Shown: in pieces, positions 40,282-47,956 of the stretch
Layout: every line of letters starts with the position of its first letter
How positions within the stretch are numbered: position 1 is the first letter of the stretch
Assembly: GCF_023277925.1 (NCBI RefSeq)
Contig: NZ_CP063832.1
Span: 868,001 to 932,000 of the forward strand
Reading direction: 5' to 3'
DNA: 64,000 bases
DNA from: Pseudomonas entomophila
GTDB taxonomy: Bacteria; Pseudomonadota; Gammaproteobacteria; Pseudomonadales; Pseudomonadaceae
Notes under the pieces: model-generated
What the model was told of the DNA's origin: nothing
Seen by the model: the letters and a program-made list of their open reading frames with translations, nothing else
Database searches by the model: none
Program-made: the position numbers and the translations under genes

Positions 40282-40881
40282 TCACGCCGCCGCTTCGTGG
40301 TCTTCGAACAGTGCCTGGCCCAGTGCGTGAGCCGGCGCCAGGAAACTGGAGCCGGGCTCGATCTCACTGTCGGTGAACAGGGTCGAACTCAGGACCTTGG
40401 CACCGCAGTAGTCAAAAATGCCGTGCTCGATCTGCACGCGCATCGCCTCGCCATAGCCATGCCGGTCGAAGGTACCGGCGTCGGCGCCGGCCACGCCGAC
40501 CAGGTGCGCGGTCCGGCCCTTGAGCAGCTTGTTGATCTTGCCTTCAGCGGTATAGGCGAACGCCCAGCCATGGCTGAACACCCGCTCGACCCAGCCCTTG
40601 AGCAGGGCGGGCAGCGACCACCAGTAGACCGGGTAGACCAGCACCAGGGTGTCGGCGCGGTCGATGCGCGCCTGTTCGGCCAGCACATCCGCAGGTGGTG
40701 CGGCCTGTAGGCGGTGGACGGCGTGGTCGGCCAGGCTAAAGCGCGGGTCGAAGCCTTCGCCAGCCAGGTCGGCTAGTTCGCTGGTGTGGCCGGCGGCGCG
40801 CAGGCCGGCGGCGATCTGCTCGGCGATGGCGTGGGTGAGGGAGTCGGGGTCATGGTGACCGATGACGATCAGGGCATGCAT
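40282..40881 (-). CDS. NAD(P)H:quinone oxidoreductase, flavodoxin-like fold
   Basis: A 199-residue flavodoxin-fold reductase starting MHALIVIGHHDPDSLTHAIA. ADTLVLVYPVYWWSLPALLK, then GWVERVFSHGWAFAY match the NQO1/KefF group, which reduce quinones by two electrons using FMN or FAD. The ATG at 40881 has GGAGAA upstream. It is divergent from a TetR gene across 93 bp containing a strong palindrome, so it is probably the regulator's target. Confidence 0.9.
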   Translation of the reverse strand: MHALIVIGHHDPDSLTHAIAEQIAAGLRAAGHTSELADLAGEGFDPRFSLADHAVHRLQAAPPADVLAEQARIDRADTLVLVYPVYWWSLPALLKGWVERVFSHGWAFAYTAEGKINKLLKGRTAHLVGVAGADAGTFDRHGYGEAMRVQIEHGIFDYCGAKVLSSTLFTDSEIEPGSSFLAPAHALGQALFEDHEAAA

Positions 40882-40934
40882 GGCGGGTTCTCCAGATGCA
40901 GGGTGCACGGATGGGGCGAGCGCTATATACTCGC

Positions 40935-40959
40935 AGTAAGTTACCCTTGGTAAGTTACT
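40935..40959. promoter_or_regulatory. TetR-type operator between the quinone reductase and its regulator
   Basis: AGTAAGTTACC, CTT, GGTAAGTTACT is a 25-bp inverted repeat with one mismatch, and also contains the 9-bp direct repeat GTAAGTTAC twice at a 14-bp period. It lies 15 bp before the tetR start, in the divergent promoter region. It is the likely binding site of the adjacent TetR protein. Confidence 0.75.
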
Positions 40960-40974
40960 TTTGGTAGGTAAGCG

Positions 40975-41571
40975 ATGTCAAGCGATGACAAACCAACGGC
41001 GCGCAAGCGCCTGTCCCGCGAGGAGCGTCGCCGCCAGTTGCTGGACATGGCCTGGCGGCTGGTGCGCGAGGAGGGGACTGATGCCTTGAGCCTGGGGCGC
41101 CTGGCCGAACAGGCCGGGGTTACCAAGCCAGTGGTGTACGACCATTTCGAAACCCGCACCGGGCTGCTGGTGGCGCTGTACCAGGAGTACGACGCGCGCC
41201 AGACCGCCATGCTCGACAGCGCCCTGGCGGGCTGCGCGGCCGATCTGCCGGGCAGGGCCTGGGTGATCGCCGAGGCGTATGTGGATTGCGTGATGAGCCA
41301 GGGCCGGGAGATTCCCGGCGTGAGCGCGGCGCTGGCCGGCTCGCCGGAACTGGAGGCGCTCAAGCGTATCTATGAAGGGCCGTTCCTCGCCAAGTGCCGG
41401 GAGGCGTTGCAGCCGTTCTCGGCCGGGGGCAGGATTGGCCAGGCCGGGATGCGGGCGCTGGTGGGGGCGGCGGAGGCGTTGTCCCAGGGCGCGGCGGCCG
41501 GTGAGCTGGGGGCGCGGGAAGCCAAGGAGGAATTGCAGGCGACCATTGTCGCGATGGTGGGCCGGCATTGA
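40975..41571 (+). CDS. TetR family transcriptional regulator
   Basis: A 198-residue TetR regulator. The N-terminal helix-turn-helix reads REERRRQLLDMAWRLVREEG, SLGRLAEQAGVTKPVVYDHF. The C-terminal part is a ligand-binding helical domain. It probably represses the divergent quinone reductase and itself through the palindrome at 40935. The inducer is unknown, though quinones or electrophiles would fit the target. Confidence 0.92.
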   Translation: MSSDDKPTARKRLSREERRRQLLDMAWRLVREEGTDALSLGRLAEQAGVTKPVVYDHFETRTGLLVALYQEYDARQTAMLDSALAGCAADLPGRAWVIAEAYVDCVMSQGREIPGVSAALAGSPELEALKRIYEGPFLAKCREALQPFSAGGRIGQAGMRALVGAAEALSQGAAAGELGAREAKEELQATIVAMVGRH

Positions 41572-41583
41572 TCTGGCCTGGCA

Positions 41584-41632
41584 TCTGTAGGAGCCGGCTG
41601 GGCCGGCGAACACCGGCAAGGCCGGTGCCAGG
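41584..41632. repeat. REP elements (CCGGC type)
   Basis: CTGTAGGAGCCGGCTGGGCC followed by GGCGAACACCGGCAAGGCCGG, a compound REP element between the convergent tetR and LysR genes. Confidence 0.7.
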
Positions 41633-41682
41633 CACTGTGCGCCTCGCGGGGGTGAGTCCATTTGATCGCAGGCGATCGAGCC

Positions 41683-42576
41683 TCACCAGTTGAACAGCTC
41701 CCGCCGCGCCCCCTCGGTGATCGCGATGATCCCGGGGTGCTTGACCTTCCTCTCCACCGAGATGGCATAGAACGACTCGTTCACCGCCTCGGTCTGGCCG
41801 ATCAGGCGCACGCCATATTGCCGGCACACCTCCTCGGTGATCACGCTGGGGGCGACGAAGATCCCGCTGCCGGACTGCCCGAACGCCTGCATCAATGCGC
41901 TGTCATCGAACTCGCCGACGATCCGTGGCTGCACCTGCTGCTCGGCCAGCCAGCGCAGCAGTCGGCTGCGCACCACGGTTTCCTGGCCAGGGATCAGCAG
42001 CGGCGCGTCGTCCAGGCAGGCGGGGAAGGGCTTGTCGAGCAACTCGGCCAGGGCGTGGGTGGCGAAGAAGCTCAGGCCGCATTCGCCGAGCTTCTGGCTG
42101 TAGCCCTTGATGTCCAGGTGGCTGGGCATCGGGCTGTCGGAGATCACCAGGTCCAGGCGCTGGATCGCAAGGTCCGCGAGCAGGCGCTCGAACTTGTCCT
42201 CGCGGCAATTGATGCGCAGCACCTCGTCCAGCTCCATGGTCGGTGCCAGCAGGCGATAGACGATGGACTTGGGCACCACATCGGCTACCCCGACGCGGAA
42301 CAGGATCTGTTCCTGCGGCCCGGACCGCAGCATGGCTTCCAGCTCGCCGCCGATCTGGAACATCTGCTCGGCGTAGACCAGGGTCTGGCGTCCTGTCTCG
42401 GTGAGCTCCAGTTGGCGGCCGACGCGCTGGAACAGTTCGAGGTTCCAGGTTTGCTCGAACAGGCTGATCTGGCCGCTGATGGTCTGCGGGGTGAGGTTCA
42501 GTTGCTCGCTGGCGCGGGCGATGCTGCCGGTCTTGGCCACGGCCCAGAAATAGTGGAGCTGGCGGTAGTTGAGCAT
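41683..42576 (-). CDS. LysR-family regulator, NhaR-like
   Basis: A 297-residue LysR protein starting MLNYRQLHYFWAVAKTGSIA, with QTISGQISLFEQTWNLELFQ in the recognition region. The N-terminus LNYRQLHYFWAVAKTGSI is the form seen in NhaR, the sodium-responsive activator, rather than in most LysR proteins. No Na+/H+ antiporter gene lies next to it here; the divergent neighbours are a lipoprotein and TerC, which may be the targets. Confidence 0.85.
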   Translation of the reverse strand: MLNYRQLHYFWAVAKTGSIARASEQLNLTPQTISGQISLFEQTWNLELFQRVGRQLELTETGRQTLVYAEQMFQIGGELEAMLRSGPQEQILFRVGVADVVPKSIVYRLLAPTMELDEVLRINCREDKFERLLADLAIQRLDLVISDSPMPSHLDIKGYSQKLGECGLSFFATHALAELLDKPFPACLDDAPLLIPGQETVVRSRLLRWLAEQQVQPRIVGEFDDSALMQAFGQSGSGIFVAPSVITEEVCRQYGVRLIGQTEAVNESFYAISVERKVKHPGIIAITEGARRELFNW

Positions 42577-42708
42577 GGCGCGTCCATATTCGTAAAAACC
42601 GAAGTATATACGCTGAAAATACGAATTTTCCGGATGTTTCAGTCTCTCTAGAATGCGACCCCATCAGGCGCATGACGCGCCGCATGCAATTCGACAAGCG
42701 AGGACTCC

Positions 42709-42948
42709 ATGCTACAACTCAAATCCATTGGTACACCGCTGGTGCTGGCGCTGGCACTGTTCGCCATGTCCGGCTGCGACCAGGCCGAGAAGTCCGCCCA
42801 GCAGATGCTCGACCAGGCAGCGGAAACCGCCAAGCAGGCCATCGACAAGACCAACGACGCCGCCCAGGAGGCCCTGAGCGAGGCTATCGGCAGCGATGGC
42901 GATAAAGCCAAGGCCGAAGACGACAAGAAAGACACCCAGGACATCTGA
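42709..42948 (+). CDS. Small putative lipoprotein (79 aa)
   Basis: MLQLKSIGTPLVLALALFAM then SGC gives a type II signal peptide with the lipobox MSGC; Asp follows the Cys, suggesting inner-membrane retention if the E. coli rule holds. The mature part is a charged helix rich in Ala, Lys and Asp (DQAAETAKQAIDKTNDAAQE) with a regular heptad-like pattern. It is 15 bp upstream of the TerC gene and probably in the same operon. Confidence 0.85.
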   Translation: MLQLKSIGTPLVLALALFAMSGCDQAEKSAQQMLDQAAETAKQAIDKTNDAAQEALSEAIGSDGDKAKAEDDKKDTQDI

Positions 42949-42963
42949 GAGCAGGACTGACCA

Positions 42964-43716
42964 ATGGAATATTTGCTGGAACTCGCCGCAAGCCCCACCG
43001 CCTGGGTTGCCCTCGCCACCCTGGTGGCCATGGAGGTCGTGCTCGGCATCGACAACCTGATCTTCATCTCCATCCTCACTAACAAGCTGCCTGAGCAATA
43101 CCGTTCCAAGGCCCGCCGCATCGGTATCAGCATGGCCCTGGTCATGCGCCTGGCGCTGCTCAGCACCGTGGCCTGGATCGTCCAGCTGACGGAGCCTGTG
43201 ATCGAGGTGTTCGGCCATACGTTCTCGTGGAAGGACATGATCCTCATCGCCGGTGGCCTGTTCCTGCTGTGGAAGGCGACCAAGGAAATCCACGAAAGCG
43301 TCGACCCCCATGGCGCCAAGGAAGAGGCCAAGGTCGGCAGCACCGTGACCATTGGCTTCACCGCGGCGATCTTCCAGATCCTGCTGCTGGACATCGTCTT
43401 CTCGATCGACAGCATCATCACCGCCGTGGGCATGACCGAGCACCTGCCGATCATGATCATCGCCGTGATCAGTGCCGTGATCGTGATGTTGGTGGCCGCC
43501 GACCCGCTGGCCAAGTTCATCAACGACAACCCGACGGTGGTGATGCTGGCCCTGGGCTTCCTGATCATGATCGGCATGACCCTGATCGCCGAAGGTTTCG
43601 GCGCCCATGTACCGAAGGGTTACGTGTACGCGGCCATGGCCTTCTCGACGGCTATCGAGATCCTCAACATCTTGGCGCGTCGGGCACGCTTGAAGCGTGA
43701 AGCGGCTGAAGGGTAA
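42964..43716 (+). CDS. TerC family integral membrane protein
   Basis: A 250-residue protein with seven or so membrane helices and the family motifs [16 protein letters not shown] and [18 protein letters not shown], each with acidic residues inside the membrane. TerC/Alx/YgdQ proteins are linked to manganese or other metal export and to tellurite resistance. The ATG follows GAGCAGGA. It is preceded by a lipoprotein gene and followed by a bidirectional hairpin. Confidence 0.93.
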   Translation: MEYLLELAASPTAWVALATLVAMEVVLGIDNLIFISILTNKLPEQYRSKARRIGISMALVMRLALLSTVAWIVQLTEPVIEVFGHTFSWKDMILIAGGLFLLWKATKEIHESVDPHGAKEEAKVGSTVTIGFTAAIFQILLLDIVFSIDSIITAVGMTEHLPIMIIAVISAVIVMLVAADPLAKFINDNPTVVMLALGFLIMIGMTLIAEGFGAHVPKGYVYAAMAFSTAIEILNILARRARLKREAAEG

Positions 43717-43749
43717 CTGAACTGCAAGCGACGAGCTTCAGGTGAAAAG

Positions 43750-43775
43750 CAAGAGGGGGCCGCGGCTCCCTCTTG
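43750..43775. terminator. Bidirectional terminator between terC and a small membrane gene
   Basis: CAAGAGGGGGCC and GGCTCCCTCTTG form a near-perfect 12-bp stem. On the minus strand the stem is followed by CTTTTC, which suits the convergent small gene. Confidence 0.65.
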
Positions 43776-43805
43776 TCGTTCATGGCGTGTAGCTCGAAGC
43801 GGCTG

Positions 43806-43985
43806 TCAATGCGCCCCGGCATGGCGCCGGGCACGGCGCACAGGTTGCGGTTTGGCCAGGGGCTTGGGGGGCAGATGGTGAGGGTGGGCATGCCGCCGCA
43901 CGATGCGCAGCACGCCCCAGAGCATGGCGGCCGCGACGCTCAGCCACATGCCGACCAGTATGAGGATTGCCATTGTCAGGCTCAT
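43806..43985 (-). CDS. Small membrane protein (59 aa)
   Basis: The ATG at 43985 has a strong ribosome site AAGGAGG 6 bp upstream. The protein is a single transmembrane helix (MSLTMAILILVGMWLSVAAA, then MLWGVLRIV) followed by a basic His/Pro/Arg tail of about 30 residues. The longer frame from 44030 is not needed. Function is unknown; the start and terminator signals make it a convincing small gene. Confidence 0.7.
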   Translation of the reverse strand: MSLTMAILILVGMWLSVAAAMLWGVLRIVRRHAHPHHLPPKPLAKPQPVRRARRHAGAH

Positions 43986-44196
43986 GTGTGCCTCCTTCGT
44001 GCTGGCGAGCCGGGCTCGCCATCCGGACACAGCTTCAGTCTAGCGCGATGCCTGTGACGTTCCATTGACCGAAGGTCTAGTGCTTGGGCCATTTCGCTCC
44101 AAGCCCGTGCCGGGCTATACCCGCAGGCGCCCGACGCCTATGATCTGTGCCCAGGGCCGGGCGTCGCCTGCCTGGCATCGGAACAAGCGAGTGCCC

Positions 44197-44883
44197 ATGT
44201 TGCAACATTTACCCAACTCCCGAGTCTTCGGCCCACGCCGCCTGCTGGCCGCCTGCCTGGTGGCCGTCGTGTTGTCCGGTTGCGCCAGTGCGCCGCCGGC
44301 ATCGCTCAACAGCCTGCCGCAACGGGTCGAGATCAGTAGCGTGCCGTTCTACCGCGGCAATGCCAACCACAGTGGCTCGATGGCCTTGGCCGCGGTGCTG
44401 TCGCAGAAAGGCGCGCCGATCACCCCGGGGCTGCTGGACAAGTCGCTGGGCCTACCCAAGGCCGCTGATGCGCTGGACATCGGCATCCCACGGGTGGCCC
44501 GCGAGTACGGCATGGTCGTTTATCCCTTGGACAAGCGCATCGATGCCTTGCTGGCGCAGGTGGCCGCGGGCTATCCGGTGTTGCTGCGCTACCAGGAGGG
44601 TTCGGCCTGGTGGAGCGAGACGCGCTATGCGGTGTTGATCGGTTATGACCGTTACAAACAGCGCGTACTGCTGCGTTCGGGCATGCATCGACGCCAGCTG
44701 CTGAGCTTTGCTGACTTCGAGTCGGCGTGGGCGAAGGAGGGGCGTTGGGCGGTGCTGGTGCAATCGCCAAGGCAGTTGCCGGCTCAGGTGGATCGCCAGC
44801 GCTGGTTGCAGGCGGCCGATGAACTGGCCCGCGCCGGGCAGGAGATCGCGGCGAAGCAGGCGGTCGGCAGCCTGGGGCATTGA
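44197..44883 (+). CDS. C39-peptidase-like lipoprotein lacking catalytic residues
   Basis: A 228-residue lipoprotein (lipobox LSGC after LLAACLVAVV) with a papain-like C39 fold: VPFYRGNANHSGSMALAAVL, PKAADALDIGIPRVAREYGM, TRYAVLIGYDRYKQRVLLRS. In related Pseudomonas C39-type lipoproteins the first block reads CGPxALA and the second WHYAVLVGYD. Here the Cys is Ser59 and the His is Arg143, so it should be proteolytically inactive. A C-terminal helix (WLQAADELARAGQEIAAKQA) follows. The start is ATG 44197, or GTG six bases earlier. Confidence 0.75.
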   Translation: MLQHLPNSRVFGPRRLLAACLVAVVLSGCASAPPASLNSLPQRVEISSVPFYRGNANHSGSMALAAVLSQKGAPITPGLLDKSLGLPKAADALDIGIPRVAREYGMVVYPLDKRIDALLAQVAAGYPVLLRYQEGSAWWSETRYAVLIGYDRYKQRVLLRSGMHRRQLLSFADFESAWAKEGRWAVLVQSPRQLPAQVDRQRWLQAADELARAGQEIAAKQAVGSLGH

Positions 44884-44893
44884 GGTTGAAATG

Positions 44894-44948
44894 ATCGCGG
44901 GGCAAGCCCGCTCCCACGAGGTGCGTGGAAGCGGGCTTGCCCCGCGAT
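44894..44948. repeat. REP-type inverted repeat / terminator
   Basis: ATCGCGGGGCAAGCCCGCTC and, after a short loop, GAAGCGGGCTTGCCCCGCGAT: a long, almost perfect stem between the convergent C39-like lipoprotein and PuuB-like genes. It likely terminates both transcripts. Confidence 0.85.
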
Positions 44949-44957
44949 GGCGTTACC

Positions 44958-46241
44958 TCAGAAGCCCAGGCGGTCGCGCAGGCTGTAGTACCAGGCACCG
45001 ATGGCGCTGAACGGCACACGCAGCATCTGCCCACCCGGGAACGGGTAGTGCGGCAGGCCGGCGAACGCGTCGAAGCGTTCGGCCTGGCCGCGCAGGGCCT
45101 CGGCCAGCACCTTCCCCGCCAGGTGGGTGTAGGTCACGCCGTGGCCCGAGCAACCTTGCGAGTAATAGATGTTGTCGCCGATACGGCCGACCTGCGGCAG
45201 GCGCGACAGGGTCAGCAGGAAGTTGCCGGTCCAGGCGTAGTCGATCTTGACGTCCTTCAGTTGCGGGAAGGCCTTGAGCATCTTCGGACGGATGATCGCC
45301 TCGATGTTCGCCGGGTCGCGCGCGCCGTACACCACGCCACCGCCGAAGATCAGGCGCTTGTCGCCGGTCAGGCGGTAGTAGTCGAGCAGGTAGTTGCAGT
45401 CTTCGACGCAGTAGTCCTGTGGCAGCAGGGTGCGGGCCAGTTCTTCGCCCAGCGGCTCGGTGGTGATCACCTGGGTGCCGCAAGGCATGGACTTGGCGGC
45501 CAGCTCCGGCACCAGGTTGCCCAGGTAGGCGTTGCCGGCGACGATGATGAACTTGGCGCGGACCTTGCCTTGCGGGGTGTGCACCACCGGGTTGGCGCCA
45601 CGCTCGATGCGCACGGCCGGGGTCTGCTCATAGATGATGCCGCCCAGCGACTCGACCGCGGCGGCTTCGCCCAGGGCCAGGTTCAGCGGGTGGATGTGGC
45701 CGCCGCTCATGTCGAGCATGCCGCCGACATAGCTGTCGCAAGCCACCACTTCACGGATGCGCTTCTGGTCCATCAGCTCGAGCTGAGTGTGGCCAAAACG
45801 TTCCCACAGGCGTTTCTGCGATTCCAGGTGGCCCATCTGTTTGCTGGTCAGCGCGGCGAACACGCCGCCGTCCTTCAGGTCGCACTGAATGTTGTACTTG
45901 GCCACGCGCTCACGGATGATGCGCCCGCCTTCGAAGGCCATCTGGCCAAGCAGTTGTGCCTGCTTGGGGCCGACGGTGCGTTCGATGACGTCGATGTCGC
46001 GGCTGTAGCTGTTGACGATCTGGCCGCCATTGCGGCCCGAGGCGCCGAAACCGACCTTGGCGGCCTCGACGATGCTCACCGTGAAGCCGTTCTCCAGCAG
46101 GAACAGGGCGCTGGACAGGCCGGTGTAGCCGGCACCGATGATGCACACATCGGTTTCCACCTCACCCTGCAGCGCCGGACGTGGCGGCACCGGGTTGGCC
46201 GAGGCGGCGTAGTAGGACTGGGGGTAGGGGGTGTTGGCCAT
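44958..46241 (-). CDS. FAD-dependent oxidoreductase, PuuB/PauB-like (gamma-glutamylpolyamine oxidase)
   Basis: A 427-residue DAO-family flavoenzyme. MANTPYPQSYYAASANPVPP is a typical start, the FAD motif is CIIGAGYTGLSSALFLLENG, and GFGASGRNGGQIVNSYSRD and YYSQGCSGHGVTYTHLAGKV follow. These match gamma-glutamylputrescine oxidases that act in polyamine degradation in the cytoplasm. The specific substrate is not certain. No gamma-glutamylpolyamine synthetase or aldehyde dehydrogenase gene is next to it. Confidence 0.85.
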   Translation of the reverse strand: MANTPYPQSYYAASANPVPPRPALQGEVETDVCIIGAGYTGLSSALFLLENGFTVSIVEAAKVGFGASGRNGGQIVNSYSRDIDVIERTVGPKQAQLLGQMAFEGGRIIRERVAKYNIQCDLKDGGVFAALTSKQMGHLESQKRLWERFGHTQLELMDQKRIREVVACDSYVGGMLDMSGGHIHPLNLALGEAAAVESLGGIIYEQTPAVRIERGANPVVHTPQGKVRAKFIIVAGNAYLGNLVPELAAKSMPCGTQVITTEPLGEELARTLLPQDYCVEDCNYLLDYYRLTGDKRLIFGGGVVYGARDPANIEAIIRPKMLKAFPQLKDVKIDYAWTGNFLLTLSRLPQVGRIGDNIYYSQGCSGHGVTYTHLAGKVLAEALRGQAERFDAFAGLPHYPFPGGQMLRVPFSAIGAWYYSLRDRLGF

Positions 46242-46401
46242 GCTCGAGGAACCTCGTGTTTTATATTTTTAACGAATGTACCGATGCTATCAATAATAAT
46301 AAACACCCGCTAGTCGTCCGGTGAAAATCCTTTACGGGTACATGCAACCTGGCCTTTCTATAAATATTTTAAGATTCAGTGAGTTAGCGTGAAAAAAACG
46401 G

Positions 46402-46429
46402 TTGACACCGGTTTTGGATCGCGTAGAAT
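46402..46429 (+). promoter_or_regulatory. Sigma-70 promoter of the first tRNA-Val gene
   Basis: TTGACA (46402) and TAGAAT (46424) are spaced by 16 bp and followed 14 bp later by the tRNA start, with GCGCC in the discriminator as expected for stringently controlled stable RNA promoters. Confidence 0.8.
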
Positions 46430-46443
46430 GCGCCCCACACGAC

Positions 46444-46520
46444 AGGCACATAGCTCAGTTGGTTAGAGCACCACCTTGACATGGTGGGGGTCGTTGGTTC
46501 GAGTCCAATTGTGCCTACCA
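46444..46520 (+). tRNA. tRNA-Val (anticodon GAC), copy 1
   Basis: A 77-base tRNA. Acceptor arms AGGCACA and TGTGCCT, D-loop AGCTCAGTTGGTTAGAGC, anticodon loop TTGACAT (anticodon GAC, valine), T-arm GTTGGTTCGAGTCCAAT and encoded CCA end. It is followed 10 bp later by a strong terminator and is identical to the copy at 46761. Confidence 0.97.
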
Positions 46521-46530
46521 AATCAGAAGA

Positions 46531-46557
46531 GGGCGACCCGCAAGGGTCGCCCTTTTT
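46531..46557 (+). terminator. Terminator of tRNA-Val copy 1
   Basis: GGGCGACCC, GCAA, GGGTCGCCC, TTTTT: a 9-bp stem with a GNRA loop and a T-run. Confidence 0.93.
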
Positions 46558-46581
46558 GCATTCTGGCGTTCTCACGCACCC

Positions 46582-46667
46582 CGTGGGAGCGGCTTCAGCC
46601 GCGAAACCCGCCAAGCGGGTGCCAGCCGCCACGGTGCTTGCTTCGCGGTCGCAACAGGTCCCACAGA
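46582..46667. repeat. REP elements between the two tRNA genes
   Basis: GTGGGAGCGGCTTCAGCCGC followed by GAAACCCGCCAAGCGGGTGCC and a reverse-oriented remnant ending GGTCCCACAG. Same GGCT(T/G)(C/A)AGCC core as the pair at 27371. Confidence 0.7.
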
Positions 46668-46717
46668 GGTGGCGTGAAGCTGTTTCGCAAAGTTTTTGAT
46701 TTTTTTGAAAAAAACGC

Positions 46718-46746
46718 TTTACAGGTGTGCATTCGCTCACTAATAT
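46718..46746 (+). promoter_or_regulatory. Sigma-70 promoter of the second tRNA-Val gene
   Basis: TTTACA (46718) and TAATAT (46741), 17 bp apart, followed 14 bp later by the tRNA. The 18 bp just before the tRNA (GCGCCCCACACGAC and neighbours) match those of copy 1, while the -35 and spacer differ. Confidence 0.78.
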
Positions 46747-46760
46747 GCGCCCCACACGAC

Positions 46761-46837
46761 AGGCACATAGCTCAGTTGGTTAGAGCACCACCTTGACATG
46801 GTGGGGGTCGTTGGTTCGAGTCCAATTGTGCCTACCA
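46761..46837 (+). tRNA. tRNA-Val (anticodon GAC), copy 2
   Basis: A 77-base tRNA identical to copy 1 including CCA. It has its own promoter and terminator, so the pair is two separate transcription units rather than a polycistronic cluster. Confidence 0.97.
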
Positions 46838-46847
46838 AATCAGAAGA

Positions 46848-46874
46848 GGGCGATCCGAAAGGATCGCCCTTTTT
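46848..46874 (+). terminator. Terminator of tRNA-Val copy 2
   Basis: GGGCGATCC, GAAA, GGATCGCCC, TTTTT. Compared with copy 1 the stem differs at two bases that compensate each other and the loop is GAAA instead of GCAA, so the structure is conserved by covariation. Confidence 0.93.
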
Positions 46875-46992
46875 GCTTTCTGCGTTGTTGTTGCTGCGGA
46901 CACACGCTGCAACCTTCCACCTTCGCCACCTCTCCCCGGCAACCCCCTCCCGCCATGCTAGAATCCGCCCCTTCGAATCTGGAGGTACAGGC

Positions 46993-47562
46993 GTGCGCAA
47001 ACTGGCGGTGGTAATGGCGGTGTTGGCCCTGGCGGGCTGTAACAACGAGGTCGAGGGCGTGCACAAGCAGGTGGCCGAACACCTGCACAACCCCAAGACG
47101 GCCAAGTTCGCCAACGTGCGTTTCGACACGCAAGGCTCGATCTGCGGCCAGGTGCGTGGCAAGGACGATGCGGGGCAGTACGAACCCTACCGCAGCTACG
47201 TGGCGATCAAGCATGACGGCCAGTACGAGATCCTCATCGACGAGACCGGCAACAACCTGCGCATCCGCGAGGTTTGCGGTGGCGCCGACCTGCAGCGTCG
47301 CGCCGAGGCGCTGGCCGAGCAGCCGGCACCGGAAGGTTGGGATGTCGAGGTGATCCAGGGCCCGAACATGGGCGCCCTGACCGACATGACCGCGCGCCTG
47401 ATCGAGAAGGGCATACCGTCCTGGGTCGAGTACCGCGACGGCAAGCCGGTGGTGCTGATGGGCCCGTTCCCGGCCAAGGCCGAGGCCGACGCGCGCAAGG
47501 CTGAGGTCATGGCCAAGCTCGGTACCGACTCGATCGTCATCCAGCACGGCGCCAAGCGCTGA
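46993..47562 (+). CDS. Putative lipoprotein with SPOR-like C-terminus
   Basis: A 189-residue protein read from GTG at 46993 with GGAGG 7 bp upstream. MRKLAVVMAVLALAGC gives a lipobox with Cys at residue 16. The mature part has a domain starting HKQVAEHLHNPKTAKFANVR and a C-terminal stretch GIPSWVEYRDGKPVVLMGPF, PAKAEADARKAEVMAKLGTD resembling a SPOR peptidoglycan-binding repeat. It may bind cell wall at the outer membrane. Function is otherwise unknown. Confidence 0.8.
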   Translation: MRKLAVVMAVLALAGCNNEVEGVHKQVAEHLHNPKTAKFANVRFDTQGSICGQVRGKDDAGQYEPYRSYVAIKHDGQYEILIDETGNNLRIREVCGGADLQRRAEALAEQPAPEGWDVEVIQGPNMGALTDMTARLIEKGIPSWVEYRDGKPVVLMGPFPAKAEADARKAEVMAKLGTDSIVIQHGAKR

Positions 47563-47574
47563 CCTTTATTGTGC

Positions 47575-47880
47575 TCAGCCAAGCATCGGGCGCAGGAAAC
47601 TGCGCTCGTAGCTGAGGATGAAGCGCTGCTCCTCGGCCAGGGCGAAGGCGGCGATGCACTCAGGGTCGGTTTGCGACGCCTTGCGGTACTGTTCGTAGGT
47701 TGCAAGGCTTTCGAAGCTGAACAGTGCGTAGGCAATGTTGTTGGCGCCTTCGCTGGGCAGGAAGTAGCCGTGGTGCACACCGCCCATGCGGTTGACCAGG
47801 TCGATCCATAGCTTGCCGTAGGCTTCGAAGGCCGGGAGCTGGTACGGGTCGATGACGTACTTGAGGTGGCAGGTGATCAT
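47575..47880 (-). CDS. NIPSNAP family protein
   Basis: A 101-residue protein starting MITCHLKYVIDPYQLPAFEA and containing GGVHHGYFLPSEGANNIAYA and AEEQRFILSYERSFLRP, the standard NIPSNAP dimeric alpha-beta barrel sequence. Role unknown; members are small cytoplasmic proteins sometimes linked to detoxification. The ATG at 47880 has AAAGGA at proper spacing; the ATG three codons earlier would be too close. Confidence 0.92.
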   Translation of the reverse strand: MITCHLKYVIDPYQLPAFEAYGKLWIDLVNRMGGVHHGYFLPSEGANNIAYALFSFESLATYEQYRKASQTDPECIAAFALAEEQRFILSYERSFLRPMLG

Positions 47881-47956
47881 GGCGGGCATTCCTTTGAGTG
47901 GGCCGGGTGGCCCACCTTACAGGCAACGCCCCGCCGGGGCGAGGGCGCGAACACTT

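Noticed and set aside
42577-42963. Manganese (yybP-ykoY) riboswitch ahead of terC
   Set aside because: The region before the lipoprotein and terC genes does not show the conserved loops of that riboswitch.
46444-46837. tRNA-Val pair as attachment sites of an integrated element
   Set aside because: Only REP sequence lies between the two genes; there is no integrase gene and no cargo.
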